Source: an uncultured Collinsella sp. | GTDB taxonomy: Bacteria > Actinomycetota > Coriobacteriia > Coriobacteriales > Coriobacteriaceae | NCBI GenBank assembly: GCA_900550195.1 | Contig: URRB01000022.1 | Location: 1 to 31,775 of the forward strand | Direction of reading: 5' to 3' | DNA length: 31,775 bases | Shown: piece after piece, positions 8,141 through 16,218 of the stretch | Layout: each line of letters opens with the position of its first letter | Numbering within the stretch: position 1 is the first letter of the stretch | The notes under the pieces: model-generated | What the model saw: only the letters and a program-made list of their open reading frames with translations | Database searches by the model: none | Told to the model about the DNA's origin: nothing | Translations under genes and position numbers: made by a program

Positions 8141-8474
8141 AGCTGCTCCATTCTCGGCCAAATTTGCAGGAATTGTGTTGACTCTATTTTCGTTCATTTT
8201 CTTTTTGAGTAAGAAAACGCCTTTCGATTACTTATCTTTTCTATAAAAGAAAGACGCTGAACGCCCAAAATTCAATATCGAACACGCCCGCCCGGCCCCA
8301 ATTCCTTCCGTTTACTTTTCAAAAACGACTGTATTGACCTGCATGGGCTCAATATCTCGCACATGCAAAGACGCTGAATTTCATACAATGAGCGCAGTAA
8401 AACGCAAGGTAAAACGCTTTGCGAACAACTACGCCCGATGTCCAGATGCGGGCGAGGGAGAGGAGCAAACGCTC
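8141..8474. promoter_or_regulatory. Divergent regulatory region between DeoR-type regulator and aldolase
   Basis: This stretch is more A+T-rich than its surroundings and holds no gene. TTTTCTT (8197-8203) and AAGAAAA (8211-8217) form a palindrome with a 7-nt spacer. CTTTTCTATAAAAG (8236-8249) forms a second. The 11-mer AAGACGCTGAA occurs at 8251-8261 and again at 8368-8378. A TTGACC hexamer lies at 8334-8339 and TACAAT near 8384, but they are too far apart to form one promoter. Operator function is inferred. Confidence 0.5.
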
Positions 8475-9332
8475 ATGGCACTTGTTACCACCGAAAAGAT
8501 GCTCAAGGACGCTCAGGCCGGCCATTACGCCGTTGGCGCGTTCAACGTCGAGAACCTCGAGTTTGTTATGGCCGTTCTGGCCGCTGCCGAGGAGACCAAG
8601 TCCCCCGTCATCATGCAGACCACCCCGGGCACCATCAAGTCCGCTGGTCTGGACTACTTCTACGGCATGGTCAAGGCTGCTGCCGAGCGCGCTTCCGTGC
8701 CCGTCGCTCTGCACCTCGATCACGGCGATGGCTATGACCGCTGCATGCAGGCTTTCCGCACCGGCTATACCTCTGTCATGATCGACGGTTCGCACGAGTC
8801 CTTCGAGGACAACATCGCCCTGACCAAGTCCGTCGCCGACGCTGGCCGCGCCATGGGCGTGCCCGTCGAGGCCGAGCTCGGTAAGGTTGGCGGCAAGGAG
8901 GACGACGGTCCCGCGGTTGAGGGCGAGAGCCCCTACACCGATCCGGCCGAGGCCAAGGAGTTCGTCGAGCGTACCGGCTGCACCTCGCTGGCTATTGGCG
9001 TTGGCACCAGCCACGGTGTGTACACGAGCGATCCGCACATCGAGCAGTCCGTGGTCAAGGCCATCCGCGACGCCGTCGACGTGCCGCTGGTTCTGCACGG
9101 CACCTCCGGTGTGCCCGATGAGCAGGTTGCCGAGGCTGTGAAGAACGGCATCTGCAAGGTTAACTACGCCACCGAGCTGCGTCAGGCCTACACCAAGGGC
9201 TTCATGGCCTACATGGCCGAGAACCCCGCCTGCTTCGATCCCAAGAAGCCGGCCAAGGAGGGCATGCGTGAGATCACCGAGCTGGTTAAGATCCGCATGA
9301 CCAACCTCAACTCTGTGGGCAAAGCAGAGTAA
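8475..9332 (+). CDS. fba: Class II fructose-bisphosphate aldolase
   Basis: This zinc-dependent aldolase cleaves fructose-1,6-bisphosphate to glyceraldehyde-3-phosphate and dihydroxyacetone phosphate. The 285-aa protein shows D82-H83 in LDHGDG, H180 in GTSHG and H208 in LHGTSG, the expected catalytic Asp and zinc ligands. The ATG at 8475 lies behind GGGAGAGGAG; the longer open frame upstream has no family homology that I recognise. Codon choice is strongly biased to C-ending codons, as expected for a highly expressed glycolytic gene. A tagatose-bisphosphate aldolase (KbaY/GatY type) cannot be fully excluded because a DeoR-type regulator lies beside it. No tagatose pathway genes are nearby. Confidence 0.9.
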   Translation: MALVTTEKMLKDAQAGHYAVGAFNVENLEFVMAVLAAAEETKSPVIMQTTPGTIKSAGLDYFYGMVKAAAERASVPVALHLDHGDGYDRCMQAFRTGYTSVMIDGSHESFEDNIALTKSVADAGRAMGVPVEAELGKVGGKEDDGPAVEGESPYTDPAEAKEFVERTGCTSLAIGVGTSHGVYTSDPHIEQSVVKAIRDAVDVPLVLHGTSGVPDEQVAEAVKNGICKVNYATELRQAYTKGFMAYMAENPACFDPKKPAKEGMREITELVKIRMTNLNSVGKAE

Positions 9333-9356
9333 CAGCAAGGGTACTCTGATCCCACC

Positions 9357-9507
9357 GGACGGTTTGGGCGGGTCCCGTACTTAGTTTCCAAAACGTCCTC
9401 GCGCATGAAGGCCCCCGTTGTCTCGCTTCTTCGAAGCGTTGACAACGGGGGCCTTCGCGCTGCGGAATGATTTTGGAAACTAAGTACGGGACCCGCCCAA
9501 ACCGTCC
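9357..9507. repeat. 151-bp palindromic element with perfect 37-bp arms
   Basis: Positions 9357-9393 are the exact reverse complement of 9471-9507. Inside is a second perfect 16-bp inverted repeat (9407-9422, 9441-9456), flanked by GCGC on both sides, and inside that a 6-bp stem CGCTTC/GAAGCG. It lies between converging genes (aldolase and HAD phosphatase) and could act as a bidirectional terminator, though no T tract follows. The length and perfection of the arms suggest a MITE-like or recently copied element. No clear target-site duplication is visible. Confidence 0.88.
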
Positions 9508-9665
9508 TGCTCAATCGCCCTTGTGGCGTTAGTGTCGGAAAAATAAGACGTTGCTTTTTGCCCCCTGCGGAAAGATTGGAGAACTAAGCCCTCGTCCCTC
9601 CCAGGTTGACCTACTCGAGGTCGTCGGCCTTGTGGCGTTGGGGCTGAAAGGGTGGGGCGCGGGGG

Positions 9666-10289
9666 TTACTTGGTTGTTAGGGTTAGCAGGTCGTTGGGGG
9701 TTTTGAGGTTGTAGGTGGCGTTTGGGATGTCTTGGTGTGATCCCCATGCCGCTCTGGCAAAACTGACCCCTGCCGAAGTTGCGCATTGTTCGTCGTAGAC
9801 GGTGTCGCCAACGTAGACGACGTTGCCAGGATTCGCGCCCGTACGCCGGAGATATTCGAGCATGGGTGCGGGTGCGGGTTTATGTTCGGTTGTGTCTTCG
9901 ACAAGGATGATGTGCTCAAAATACTTATCGAAACCAAGGGGTGCAATTTCTTTTGCGTATTCGTCGCGCGCACGTGAGGAGACGATGCCAAGTTTGCAGC
10001 CGCTATCGGCGAGTGTTGCGATGACTTCAAGCAAGCCTGGAAACACGCTGATGGTGCTTTTAAAGCTGGCGGCAACTTGGCACCAGCGATCCAACGTTGC
10101 CTGCGAGTAGATTCCAAGTTTCTCAAGGGCATCCTTGCCGGGTATGCCGAGGGCAAATTCAAGCTCGTGTCGGGGGAGCGTTTTGCCGGTCTCTTCTTGG
10201 ACAATCTGGACAAGCGATGATAGAACGCTTTCTTCTGTATCTGCCAATGTCCCATCAACGTCAAATACGATATGTTCAAAGTGCTTCAT
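9666..10289 (-). CDS. HAD-superfamily hydrolase (phosphoglycolate-phosphatase-like)
   Basis: This 207-aa protein has all HAD motifs: FDVDGTLAD near the N terminus (D10 nucleophile, D12), a Ser-containing motif II in GIVSSRARDE, a Lys in EHKPAPAP and the acidic motif YVGDTVYDE. The small helical cap inserted after motif I places it with the PGP/PGMB-like subclass I phosphatases. Substrate cannot be told from sequence. The ATG at 10289 follows AGAGAGGAGC. It is on the same strand as the AraC-type gene upstream (57-nt gap), so the two may be cotranscribed. Confidence 0.88.
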   Translation of the reverse strand: MKHFEHIVFDVDGTLADTEESVLSSLVQIVQEETGKTLPRHELEFALGIPGKDALEKLGIYSQATLDRWCQVAASFKSTISVFPGLLEVIATLADSGCKLGIVSSRARDEYAKEIAPLGFDKYFEHIILVEDTTEHKPAPAPMLEYLRRTGANPGNVVYVGDTVYDEQCATSAGVSFARAAWGSHQDIPNATYNLKTPNDLLTLTTK

Positions 10290-10345
10290 ATGATTGCTCC
10301 TCTCTGTTGTTTGCCTGCAAGTTTGATGCGGTGACAGAAGAAAGG

Positions 10346-11284
10346 CTAGCGGGATTTCTGCCTGGTGCTATCGAGATTCTGCCTCGCTGCTCGATAGCTC
10401 GAAGGAGTGCACCCCATTTGTTCTTTAAATACCTGGCCAAGATGGCTTGCTGTTATAAATCCGCATTGGCGCGCGACTGTCTGTACCGTTCGCGTGGTGT
10501 GTGCCAAAAGTTCGCAAGCACGGTTTATGCGGTATGCGCGTAGATATGCCGCCGGGGTCGTTCCTGCACAAGTTTCGATAATGCGGTAACACTCTCTTTC
10601 GCTTACGCCGGCTGCAGATGCCATCTGGGGCACATCTATAGCGGCTGCATAGTTTGCGCGGATAAAGTCCAGGATTCCCTTGAACTGTACGTCGCGGCCG
10701 GTCATCCAAGAGGCGCCGTCGGAGGAAAAGAGCGGTTCGGCCTTGGCGTAAATCTGAATCCAGAGCTCTGACAAGTTATTTCGAAGTGCCATCTCGTTCT
10801 GCGGCCGTTGAAGGTCGTGGCTAAAGGAGCTCTTCAGCAAATCGATAAAGGGCATATCGTCGGGGTTGGTGGGCGACCATTTGAGCACATCGACGCCTCG
10901 ACATTGAAGTAATGGATTGATGTAGCGCTTTTGGAGACGTCCCGCGGGATCGCCGAGCATCGACGGCTGAAAGATATGCAACATTTGAATGGCTGGTGCC
11001 GAATTGGCTGATTGCAGCGTGCTGTGCAAAACGCCGCCGTTGATAAAGCCGGCTGACCCTTCCTCAAAGCGTACGTGCTCATGAGCCGCGCGCGTTCGAT
11101 AGTCAATCGCTCCCTGCTCCATGTAGAAAAGCTCAACTTCGGAATGCCAGTGCCAGGGGACGGAATTGCCCGGATAGCGAGCGAATTCTGCGCGTTCGGC
11201 AATATAGGGCCAGTCTTCGGCGGTCTCGGGAAACGCTTCCTCGCGTCCTCCGCGGTGCAATTCTATGTGATCCATGTTTCGCAT
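10346..11284 (-). CDS. AraC-family transcriptional regulator with cupin sensor domain
   Basis: The 312-aa protein begins with a cupin-like ligand-binding domain containing the metal- or sugar-contact motif PWHWHSEVELFY. It ends with the two-helix-turn-helix AraC domain: MASAAGVSERECYRI for the first motif and VARQCGFITASHLGQVFKE for the second. The exact start is uncertain: ATGs at 11284 and 11275 are both poor in ribosome-site sequence. A TATACT hexamer lies only a few bases upstream of the first, so a very short leader is possible. Its target may be the HAD gene downstream; the effector is unknown. Confidence 0.88.
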   Translation of the reverse strand: MRNMDHIELHRGGREEAFPETAEDWPYIAERAEFARYPGNSVPWHWHSEVELFYMEQGAIDYRTRAAHEHVRFEEGSAGFINGGVLHSTLQSANSAPAIQMLHIFQPSMLGDPAGRLQKRYINPLLQCRGVDVLKWSPTNPDDMPFIDLLKSSFSHDLQRPQNEMALRNNLSELWIQIYAKAEPLFSSDGASWMTGRDVQFKGILDFIRANYAAAIDVPQMASAAGVSERECYRIIETCAGTTPAAYLRAYRINRACELLAHTTRTVQTVARQCGFITASHLGQVFKEQMGCTPSSYRAARQNLDSTRQKSR

Positions 11285-11309
11285 GGCATCAGTATAAAGC
11301 GCGATGGGC

Positions 11310-11519
11310 TTAGATTGCTCTTGCCTGTTCGGGGAACGCCTTGTCTAGGGATGCTTGGAGCTTTTCGAAGGATGCTCGCAAGTTGTGGCTCTGGTTGGTT
11401 GAGCGTTTGGGTTTTGTGGTGGGGGAGTCGAGGAGGCCGTCTCTCTGTGTCGGGGGGAAGGAGAAAAGGTTTGCATGTGTTAGGGATGGCTGCTGTGCTG
11501 CGTTATTGGAAGAATGCAT
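11310..11519 (-). CDS. Possible small protein of unknown function (69 aa)
   Basis: I do not recognise this ORF. It is Ser/Asn/Gln-rich at the N terminus and ends with a potentially amphipathic helix (NLRASFEKLQASLDKAF). The ATG at 11519 lies behind GAGGAGG at about ten bases, an excellent ribosome site, and the ORF ends 25 nt before the AraC-type gene on the same strand. Another short open frame (stop at 11522) ends directly upstream of it. It could be real or a chance frame in an intergenic repeat. Confidence 0.35.
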   Translation of the reverse strand: MHSSNNAAQQPSLTHANLFSFPPTQRDGLLDSPTTKPKRSTNQSHNLRASFEKLQASLDKAFPEQARAI

Positions 11520-11772
11520 GCTTATGCGGCCTCCTCGATGTCCACCAAAAGGTTGCGCACAGGGTGTGCTGCTAGGCCCCGTGCGTTGGCAGTATTATGC
11601 AGCGGACCGTTCAAAGAAGCGCTAAAGAAAGGCTTAACCTGGTTTGGTGTTACGATGAAACCGCAGGTCAAGGCTATTGAGTAACACTCTTGAAAGGTTT
11701 TGAGCTTAAGGGCTTTCTAAGGTTTGTGGCGTAGACGTGGCGCGGACGTGCGGAGCGTGTGAATGCTCGCTG

Positions 11773-12762
11773 TTAGCGCTGCGGTTCTGCGGCCCGCACC
11801 TGCTCGATGACCTTTTCCATGGTGGCATCGATGCGGTCTTTTTTGAGCTCGCATTCCCAGATGGTTATGGGCGTCCAGCCCATTTGAGTGAGTGCTGCCA
11901 CGGCAGCGCGGTCGCGCTCGACGTTGCGACGGAACTTTGCCTCCCAAAACTCAACGTTGCGCTTGGGCTGGCTAGGGTTGCACTTGGGGCAGCGGTGCCA
12001 AAAGCAGCCGTTGACGAAGATGGCGATCTTGCGCCCGGGAAAGGCGATATCGGGCTTGCCGGGAACCTTCCATTCCAAGCGATAGCCGGTAAGACCTGCT
12101 GCCCGCAGGCGCTGGCGAACGAGCAGCTCGGGTTTGGTGTTCGCACGCTTGTTGCCCTTCATGGACTTTTTGATGGCGGCGCGACGGCGCACCAGTTCGC
12201 GCTCGTCGGCGGAAAGGTCCGAGGTGTCGATGCCGTCGAGCAGGCCGGGCTTGGCGCGCTTTTTGCTGCGGCGTTTAGGTGCGCGCTTGGGCTTGGTGGC
12301 GGGCTCGTCGGTCGCGGCGGCCTCGGCGTCGTTGACAGTGCCGTTGGCCTCGAGCCGGTCTTCCTTCAGCTCAATCAGGGCATCAATGAGCCCCTTGTCG
12401 GCGGGCATCCACTCAACGGTGGCAAGCGAGGTGCGTGGAATCCAGCGGATATCAAGCTGACGGTCATGCTTCTGAGGCTCATCGGATTCATCGGCCAGCG
12501 AGCAGTAGTAGCACTCCATGGAGAGATGAAAATCGGGGTAGTCATACTCAACGGTATAGAAATCGCGCAGGTTGGTGACTTTTACCCGCAGCTCTTCCAT
12601 GAGCTCGCGGCGCACGGCGTCTTCGGGTGTCTCGCCGCGCATGAGCTTGCCGCCGGGGAACTCCCAAAGTCCCTGCATGTCGCCGTAGCCGCGCTGCACG
12701 GCAAGCAGCTCGTCAGATCCTTCCTTGCGAATGATCCCAGCGGCAACATGAACAGTCTTCAA
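11773..12762 (-). CDS. NUDIX hydrolase fused to Vsr-type mismatch endonuclease
   Basis: This is a two-domain protein of 329 aa. Residues 1-140 form a MutT-like NUDIX domain with box G38, E44, R52-E53, E56-E57; the usual following Gly is Arg59. Such domains hydrolyse oxidised nucleotides (8-oxo-dGTP). A Lys/Arg-rich linker (about 155-173) leads to a Vsr domain (about 185-325) with NTKPEL, the catalytic Asp238 in GKPD, and GCFWHRCPKC (H256, Cys253, 258, 261) plus Cys304 in WEC, matching the nuclease centre and zinc site. Vsr nicks at T:G mismatches. The start is TTG at 12762 behind AGAGAGGA; the longer ATG-started frame reads antisense through the ABC transporter gene. No cytosine methyltransferase lies nearby. 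Domain calls are firm; joint function is inferred. Confidence 0.88.
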   Translation of the reverse strand: MKTVHVAAGIIRKEGSDELLAVQRGYGDMQGLWEFPGGKLMRGETPEDAVRRELMEELRVKVTNLRDFYTVEYDYPDFHLSMECYYCSLADESDEPQKHDRQLDIRWIPRTSLATVEWMPADKGLIDALIELKEDRLEANGTVNDAEAAATDEPATKPKRAPKRRSKKRAKPGLLDGIDTSDLSADERELVRRRAAIKKSMKGNKRANTKPELLVRQRLRAAGLTGYRLEWKVPGKPDIAFPGRKIAIFVNGCFWHRCPKCNPSQPKRNVEFWEAKFRRNVERDRAAVAALTQMGWTPITIWECELKKDRIDATMEKVIEQVRAAEPQR

Positions 12763-12864
12763 CAGGAGTCCTCTCTCAACATCAATACGTAACAGGGTGG
12801 CTACCCGTACCTTACACAACGGTAAGGCAAGCGTAAGCCATATCGATGGTAGCCGACTCGTCTT

Positions 12865-12898
12865 CTTGCGACTATAGATGCCGTAGACTAATCGCAAG
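12865..12898. promoter_or_regulatory. Inverted repeat in front of the ABC transporter operon
   Basis: CTTGCGA (12865-12871) and TCGCAAG (12892-12898) are perfect arms 20 bp apart, with ACTATAGA between them resembling a -10 element. It lies between the divergent NUDIX-Vsr and ABC genes, 12 bp before the latter, overlapping its ribosome site. A repressor operator is plausible. Confidence 0.5.
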
Positions 12899-12910
12899 AA
12901 AGGACTCGGT

Positions 12911-13696
12911 ATGCAAACCACGCACATGGCGACCCCGGTACTGGAGGTCGCGCATCTCGAAAAGGTATATGGGGCGCTGGGCAACGTGACCCGCGCGCTC
13001 AACGACGTCAGCTTTACCGTCAACCGCGGCGAATTTGTTGGCATCATGGGCGCTTCGGGCTCGGGCAAGTCGACCCTGCTCAATTGCGTCTCGACCATCG
13101 ATAGCGCCACAAGTGGCACGATCCGCATCAACGGGCAGGACGTGACGCGCATGAAGCAGGCTAAGCTTTCGCAGTTTCGCCGTGAGGAGCTCGGCTTTAT
13201 CTTCCAGGACTCCAACCTGCTCGATACGCTCACGGCACGCGAGAACATCGCCCTGCCGCTCACCATCGCCCGCACAAACTCGGCAGAGATTTCGACCCGC
13301 GTGCAGGATGTGGCAGCGCGCCTGTCCATCAGTCAGGTGCTCGACAAGTATCCCTACCAAATGTCCGGCGGCCAGCAGCAGCGCGTCGCCGCGGCTCGCG
13401 CGCTCGTCACCGACCCCACCATGATCATGGCCGACGAGCCCACCGGCGCCCTCGATTCCAAGAGCGCTCGCCTGCTGCTCGAGAGCCTGGAGGCACTGAA
13501 TCGCCGCCTGCGTGCCACCGTGCTCATGGTCACGCATGACAGCTTTGCCGCCAGCTACACGAGCCGCGTGTTGTTTATCCGCGACGGCAAGATCTTCACC
13601 GAGCTGCGCCGCGGCGACACCGACCGCCGAGAGTTCTTCGACCGCATTATGGAGGTCGTTGCCATGATGGGCGGTGAGGGCTCCGATGCTCTGTAA
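12911..13696 (+). CDS. ABC transporter ATP-binding protein (BceA/MacB type)
   Basis: This 261-aa ATPase has Walker A GASGSGKST (47-55), Q-loop FIFQD near 97-100, signature MSGGQQQR (151-158), Walker B MIMADEP (171-177) and the H-loop in VTHD. The FQDSNLLDTLTAREN region and TGALDS are typical of the MacB/LolD/BceA group that partners with FtsX-like permeases. The start at 12911 follows AGAAAGGA; an in-frame ATG at 12926 is an alternative. It overlaps the permease gene by 11 nt, so the two subunits are made together. Likely role is antimicrobial-peptide sensing, resistance or export. No BceRS two-component genes adjoin. Confidence 0.92.
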   Translation: MQTTHMATPVLEVAHLEKVYGALGNVTRALNDVSFTVNRGEFVGIMGASGSGKSTLLNCVSTIDSATSGTIRINGQDVTRMKQAKLSQFRREELGFIFQDSNLLDTLTARENIALPLTIARTNSAEISTRVQDVAARLSISQVLDKYPYQMSGGQQQRVAAARALVTDPTMIMADEPTGALDSKSARLLLESLEALNRRLRATVLMVTHDSFAASYTSRVLFIRDGKIFTELRRGDTDRREFFDRIMEVVAMMGGEGSDAL

Positions 13697-15908
13697 ACTC
13701 GCTTGGGGCAACGTCCGCCGTGCCGGCCGCGACTACCTCGTCTACCTTTTGACGCTCACCCTGGGCGTCACGGTCTTCTATGCTTTTAACACCATCTCGA
13801 TGCAGGTCGACATCGCCGGAATCGATGAAGAGGGCTTGGCGCAGGTTATGGGCAGCATGCTCGGCGACCTGACGTACTTTTTGGCCGGTGTCATGGCCTT
13901 TTTGATGGTGTACGCCAATAACTTCATCATGAAACGCCGCAAGAAGGAGTCTGGCCTGTACCAGGTGCTCGGCATGGGGCGCGGGCGCGTCGCCACGATC
14001 ATGGCGCTCGAGACGGTGATCGTCTCGGTCGGCGCCTTTGTCGCCGGCATTGTGCTGGGCGTGGGACTCTCCCAGCTCATGACGTTCTTTACGGCCTCGC
14101 TCTTTAAGACACAGATCGCCAATTTCCACTTCTTTTTCTCGGTGCATGCGTTCAGCCTGACCCTTGCCTGCATGCTCGTGATGTTTGTGCTCACGCTACT
14201 GCTGAACCTTCGCGCCGTGCGTCGTACCAAACTCATCGAGCTTATGGGTGCCGAGCGTCGCAACGAGAGCATCAAGACACGCAACCCCTGGATCGCGATT
14301 GCCATTTTTGCCGTGGGCGTGGTGCTTGTGGGCGTGGCCTATTACCGTCTGCTACGTGATGGGTTCCCGCTAACCGCGACGGACAGCAAGCTGCAAGAGG
14401 CCATGAACCAGTTTGGTATTACGACCGCTATGGTTACAGTTGGCACCTTTGCCCTGTTCTGGGGACTCTCGGGCATGCTCATCAAGCTGCTGCAGAGCCT
14501 GCGCGGCGTGTATTGGCGCGGCCTCAACATGTTTACCGTGCGCCAGCTTGCGGCCAAGGTCAACACGGTGTGCTTTTCGATGGGCGTCATCGCGATGCTC
14601 CTGTTTTTGGCCATCACCTCGGTGACGTGCGGTATGTCGATTGCCAACGTGATGAACGAAAACCTGGAGCGCTATAATCCGGCCGACATGTCGCAGACGT
14701 ATGTCTATTACACGCCCGATACGCTCGACTTCTACAAAGAGTCTTTCAATCCGTCTGAGGCCGATCGCATGGTGCTGGCCGATAGTACGGTCGATTTGTA
14801 CTCCGCATGGCACGGCGATTCATGGCACGGCGATCGTAAGGGCAAGTCGGCGGACAACAACGACGAGACCGGCAAGAAGGTCAATATCGCCGATGTTGCA
14901 GGCGAGCATGTGCAGATCGATTCGTATCTGAGTTACCCGCTTGGCGGCTCGAATCCTTCGGTGACTCCAAGTGAGATGTGCAAGACCATGGGCGAAAAGC
15001 TTCCCAAGGCGTTCGGGGGTAGCAATGCCGATGCGATGGGTCTGTTTGTGACGCCGGCGAGCCAGTACAACAAACTGCGTCAGATGATGGGCGAGGAGCC
15101 GGTGCACATCGGTCACGACCAGTATCTGCTCACGTGTGATATGGGCGGCGAGCTGGTCGACCTGTACACCAAGTATATGGCTGGCGGCCATACCCTCACC
15201 TTGGGCGGGCATGAGCTCAAGCCCGCAGCCGATAAGTCGGACGAAGATACGGCGGCCATCGCCAACTCGGCGATGGGCAGTAATCCGGGTACCGTCGTCG
15301 TTGCCGACGAGCTACTGTCCCAGCTTAATCTGCAGCCGTATTCCAGTAGCCTGCTCGTTAACTACAAACAGGGGATAGATACGACCGAGGCAGACGAGAG
15401 CATTAAATACACTCCGCTCGACAATCTGCTCGTTGACGGCAAAGAGCCGGGGTCGTGGGGAATCTTTATCATACGCTCCGAGATGTACACACAAACAGCG
15501 CAAATGAACGGTCTTATTAGTTACCTAGCCATCTACATCGGCTTTGTTTTGGTCGTTGCATGCGCGGCGATTCTGTCGATCCAGCAACTCTCCAACGTGG
15601 CCGACGGCAGCCGCAGCTATCGTGTGCTGGCACAGATCGGCTGCGACGACCGCCAGATTCGCCATTCGGTGATGGCGCAGCAAGCGGTATTCTTCTTGTT
15701 CCCGCTGGCAGTGGGCCTGGCGCACTCCTTTGTGGCACTTAAGGTGATCATCGAGCTGGTGAGCATATTCGGAAATATGAGCATCGGCGGCACCGTGGGC
15801 CTCACCTGCGCGATCTTCCTGGCGGCATACGGTGGCTACTTCTTGGTGACCTACCTCATGAGCGCCGGCATGGTACAAGCTGCCATCGCCACCCGTTACA
15901 GCGAGTAA
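13686..15908 (+). CDS. FtsX-like ABC transporter permease (BceB-like)
   Basis: The 740-aa integral membrane protein has an N-terminal helix followed by FtsX-type helices (for example LTYFLAGVMAFLMVY and LETVIVSVGAFVAGIVLG). A large mainly hydrophilic region lies around residues 315-600, and three C-terminal helices close the protein. This arrangement matches BceB permeases, whose big extracellular loop binds bacitracin-like peptides. The ATG at 13686 sits behind GGTGAGGG and overlaps the ATPase gene; a GTG at 13674 is an alternative. The extracellular part is not recognisably similar to a specific BceB, so the ligand is unknown. Confidence 0.88.
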   Translation: MLCKLAWGNVRRAGRDYLVYLLTLTLGVTVFYAFNTISMQVDIAGIDEEGLAQVMGSMLGDLTYFLAGVMAFLMVYANNFIMKRRKKESGLYQVLGMGRGRVATIMALETVIVSVGAFVAGIVLGVGLSQLMTFFTASLFKTQIANFHFFFSVHAFSLTLACMLVMFVLTLLLNLRAVRRTKLIELMGAERRNESIKTRNPWIAIAIFAVGVVLVGVAYYRLLRDGFPLTATDSKLQEAMNQFGITTAMVTVGTFALFWGLSGMLIKLLQSLRGVYWRGLNMFTVRQLAAKVNTVCFSMGVIAMLLFLAITSVTCGMSIANVMNENLERYNPADMSQTYVYYTPDTLDFYKESFNPSEADRMVLADSTVDLYSAWHGDSWHGDRKGKSADNNDETGKKVNIADVAGEHVQIDSYLSYPLGGSNPSVTPSEMCKTMGEKLPKAFGGSNADAMGLFVTPASQYNKLRQMMGEEPVHIGHDQYLLTCDMGGELVDLYTKYMAGGHTLTLGGHELKPAADKSDEDTAAIANSAMGSNPGTVVVADELLSQLNLQPYSSSLLVNYKQGIDTTEADESIKYTPLDNLLVDGKEPGSWGIFIIRSEMYTQTAQMNGLISYLAIYIGFVLVVACAAILSIQQLSNVADGSRSYRVLAQIGCDDRQIRHSVMAQQAVFFLFPLAVGLAHSFVALKVIIELVSIFGNMSIGGTVGLTCAIFLAAYGGYFLVTYLMSAGMVQAAIATRYSE

Positions 15909-15952
15909 CTCGTTCAGCTTGGAATTATCGTAGGTTGAGCATAGGTCAGCGA

Positions 15953-16050
15953 AAACGCCCCTAAGCGAGCAAGGTGACGTGAAAGAGGAGGGAAGCGTAC
16001 TTCGGTACGCGACCGACGATTGAACGTCAGATTGCCGCTTAGGGGCGTTT
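15953..16050. repeat. Large hairpin with UUCG-capped inner stem
   Basis: AAACGCCCCTAAGCG (15953-15967) and its exact reverse complement (16036-16050) form 15-bp outer arms. Next inside, TGACGT pairs with ACGTCA. The centre is a perfect 6-bp stem GCGTAC-TTCG-GTACGC (15995-16010) with the extra-stable UUCG tetraloop. It starts 45 nt after the permease stop and ends in GTTTGC. It may be a transcription terminator of the ABC operon or a dispersed intergenic repeat. Confidence 0.8.
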
Positions 16051-16063
16051 GCAGCGTCGAGCC

Positions 16064-16091
16064 GTTACGCGGTTTGGTAAAACCGCGTAAC
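16064..16091. terminator. Perfect 12-bp hairpin
   Basis: GTTACGCGGTTT and AAACCGCGTAAC are exact complements around a GGTA loop. It follows the larger hairpin by 13 nt. There is no T tract, so a terminator role is uncertain. Confidence 0.5.
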
Positions 16092-16111
16092 TTCATCGTA
16101 GAAGCACGTTT

Positions 16112-16187
16112 GCGGGCGGCGGATGCTCGTCTCCTGTCGCCCGCTCACCGAGGCCCAAGCAATTGCCTTAATACCTTAGGGCCTCGG
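16112..16187 (+). promoter_or_regulatory. Two hairpins in the leader of the first APC permease
   Basis: GCGGGCG/CGCCCGC (16112-16118, 16138-16144) and CCGAGGCCC/GGGCCTCGG (16148-16156, 16179-16187) are perfect stems just upstream of the permease ribosome site (GAAGGAG at about 16205). They may shape the mRNA leader. Confidence 0.5.
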
Positions 16188-16218
16188 ATCTGTCCAAGAC
16201 TGAGCGAAGGAGCTCATC

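Noticed and set aside
11773..12762. Restriction-modification system suggested by the Vsr domain
   Set aside because: No methyltransferase or restriction enzyme gene lies nearby in the window.
12763..13329. N-terminal extension of the NUDIX-Vsr frame to an ATG at 13329
   Set aside because: It would run antisense through the ABC ATPase and lacks homology; the TTG at 12762 with AGAGAGGA starts exactly at the NUDIX domain.
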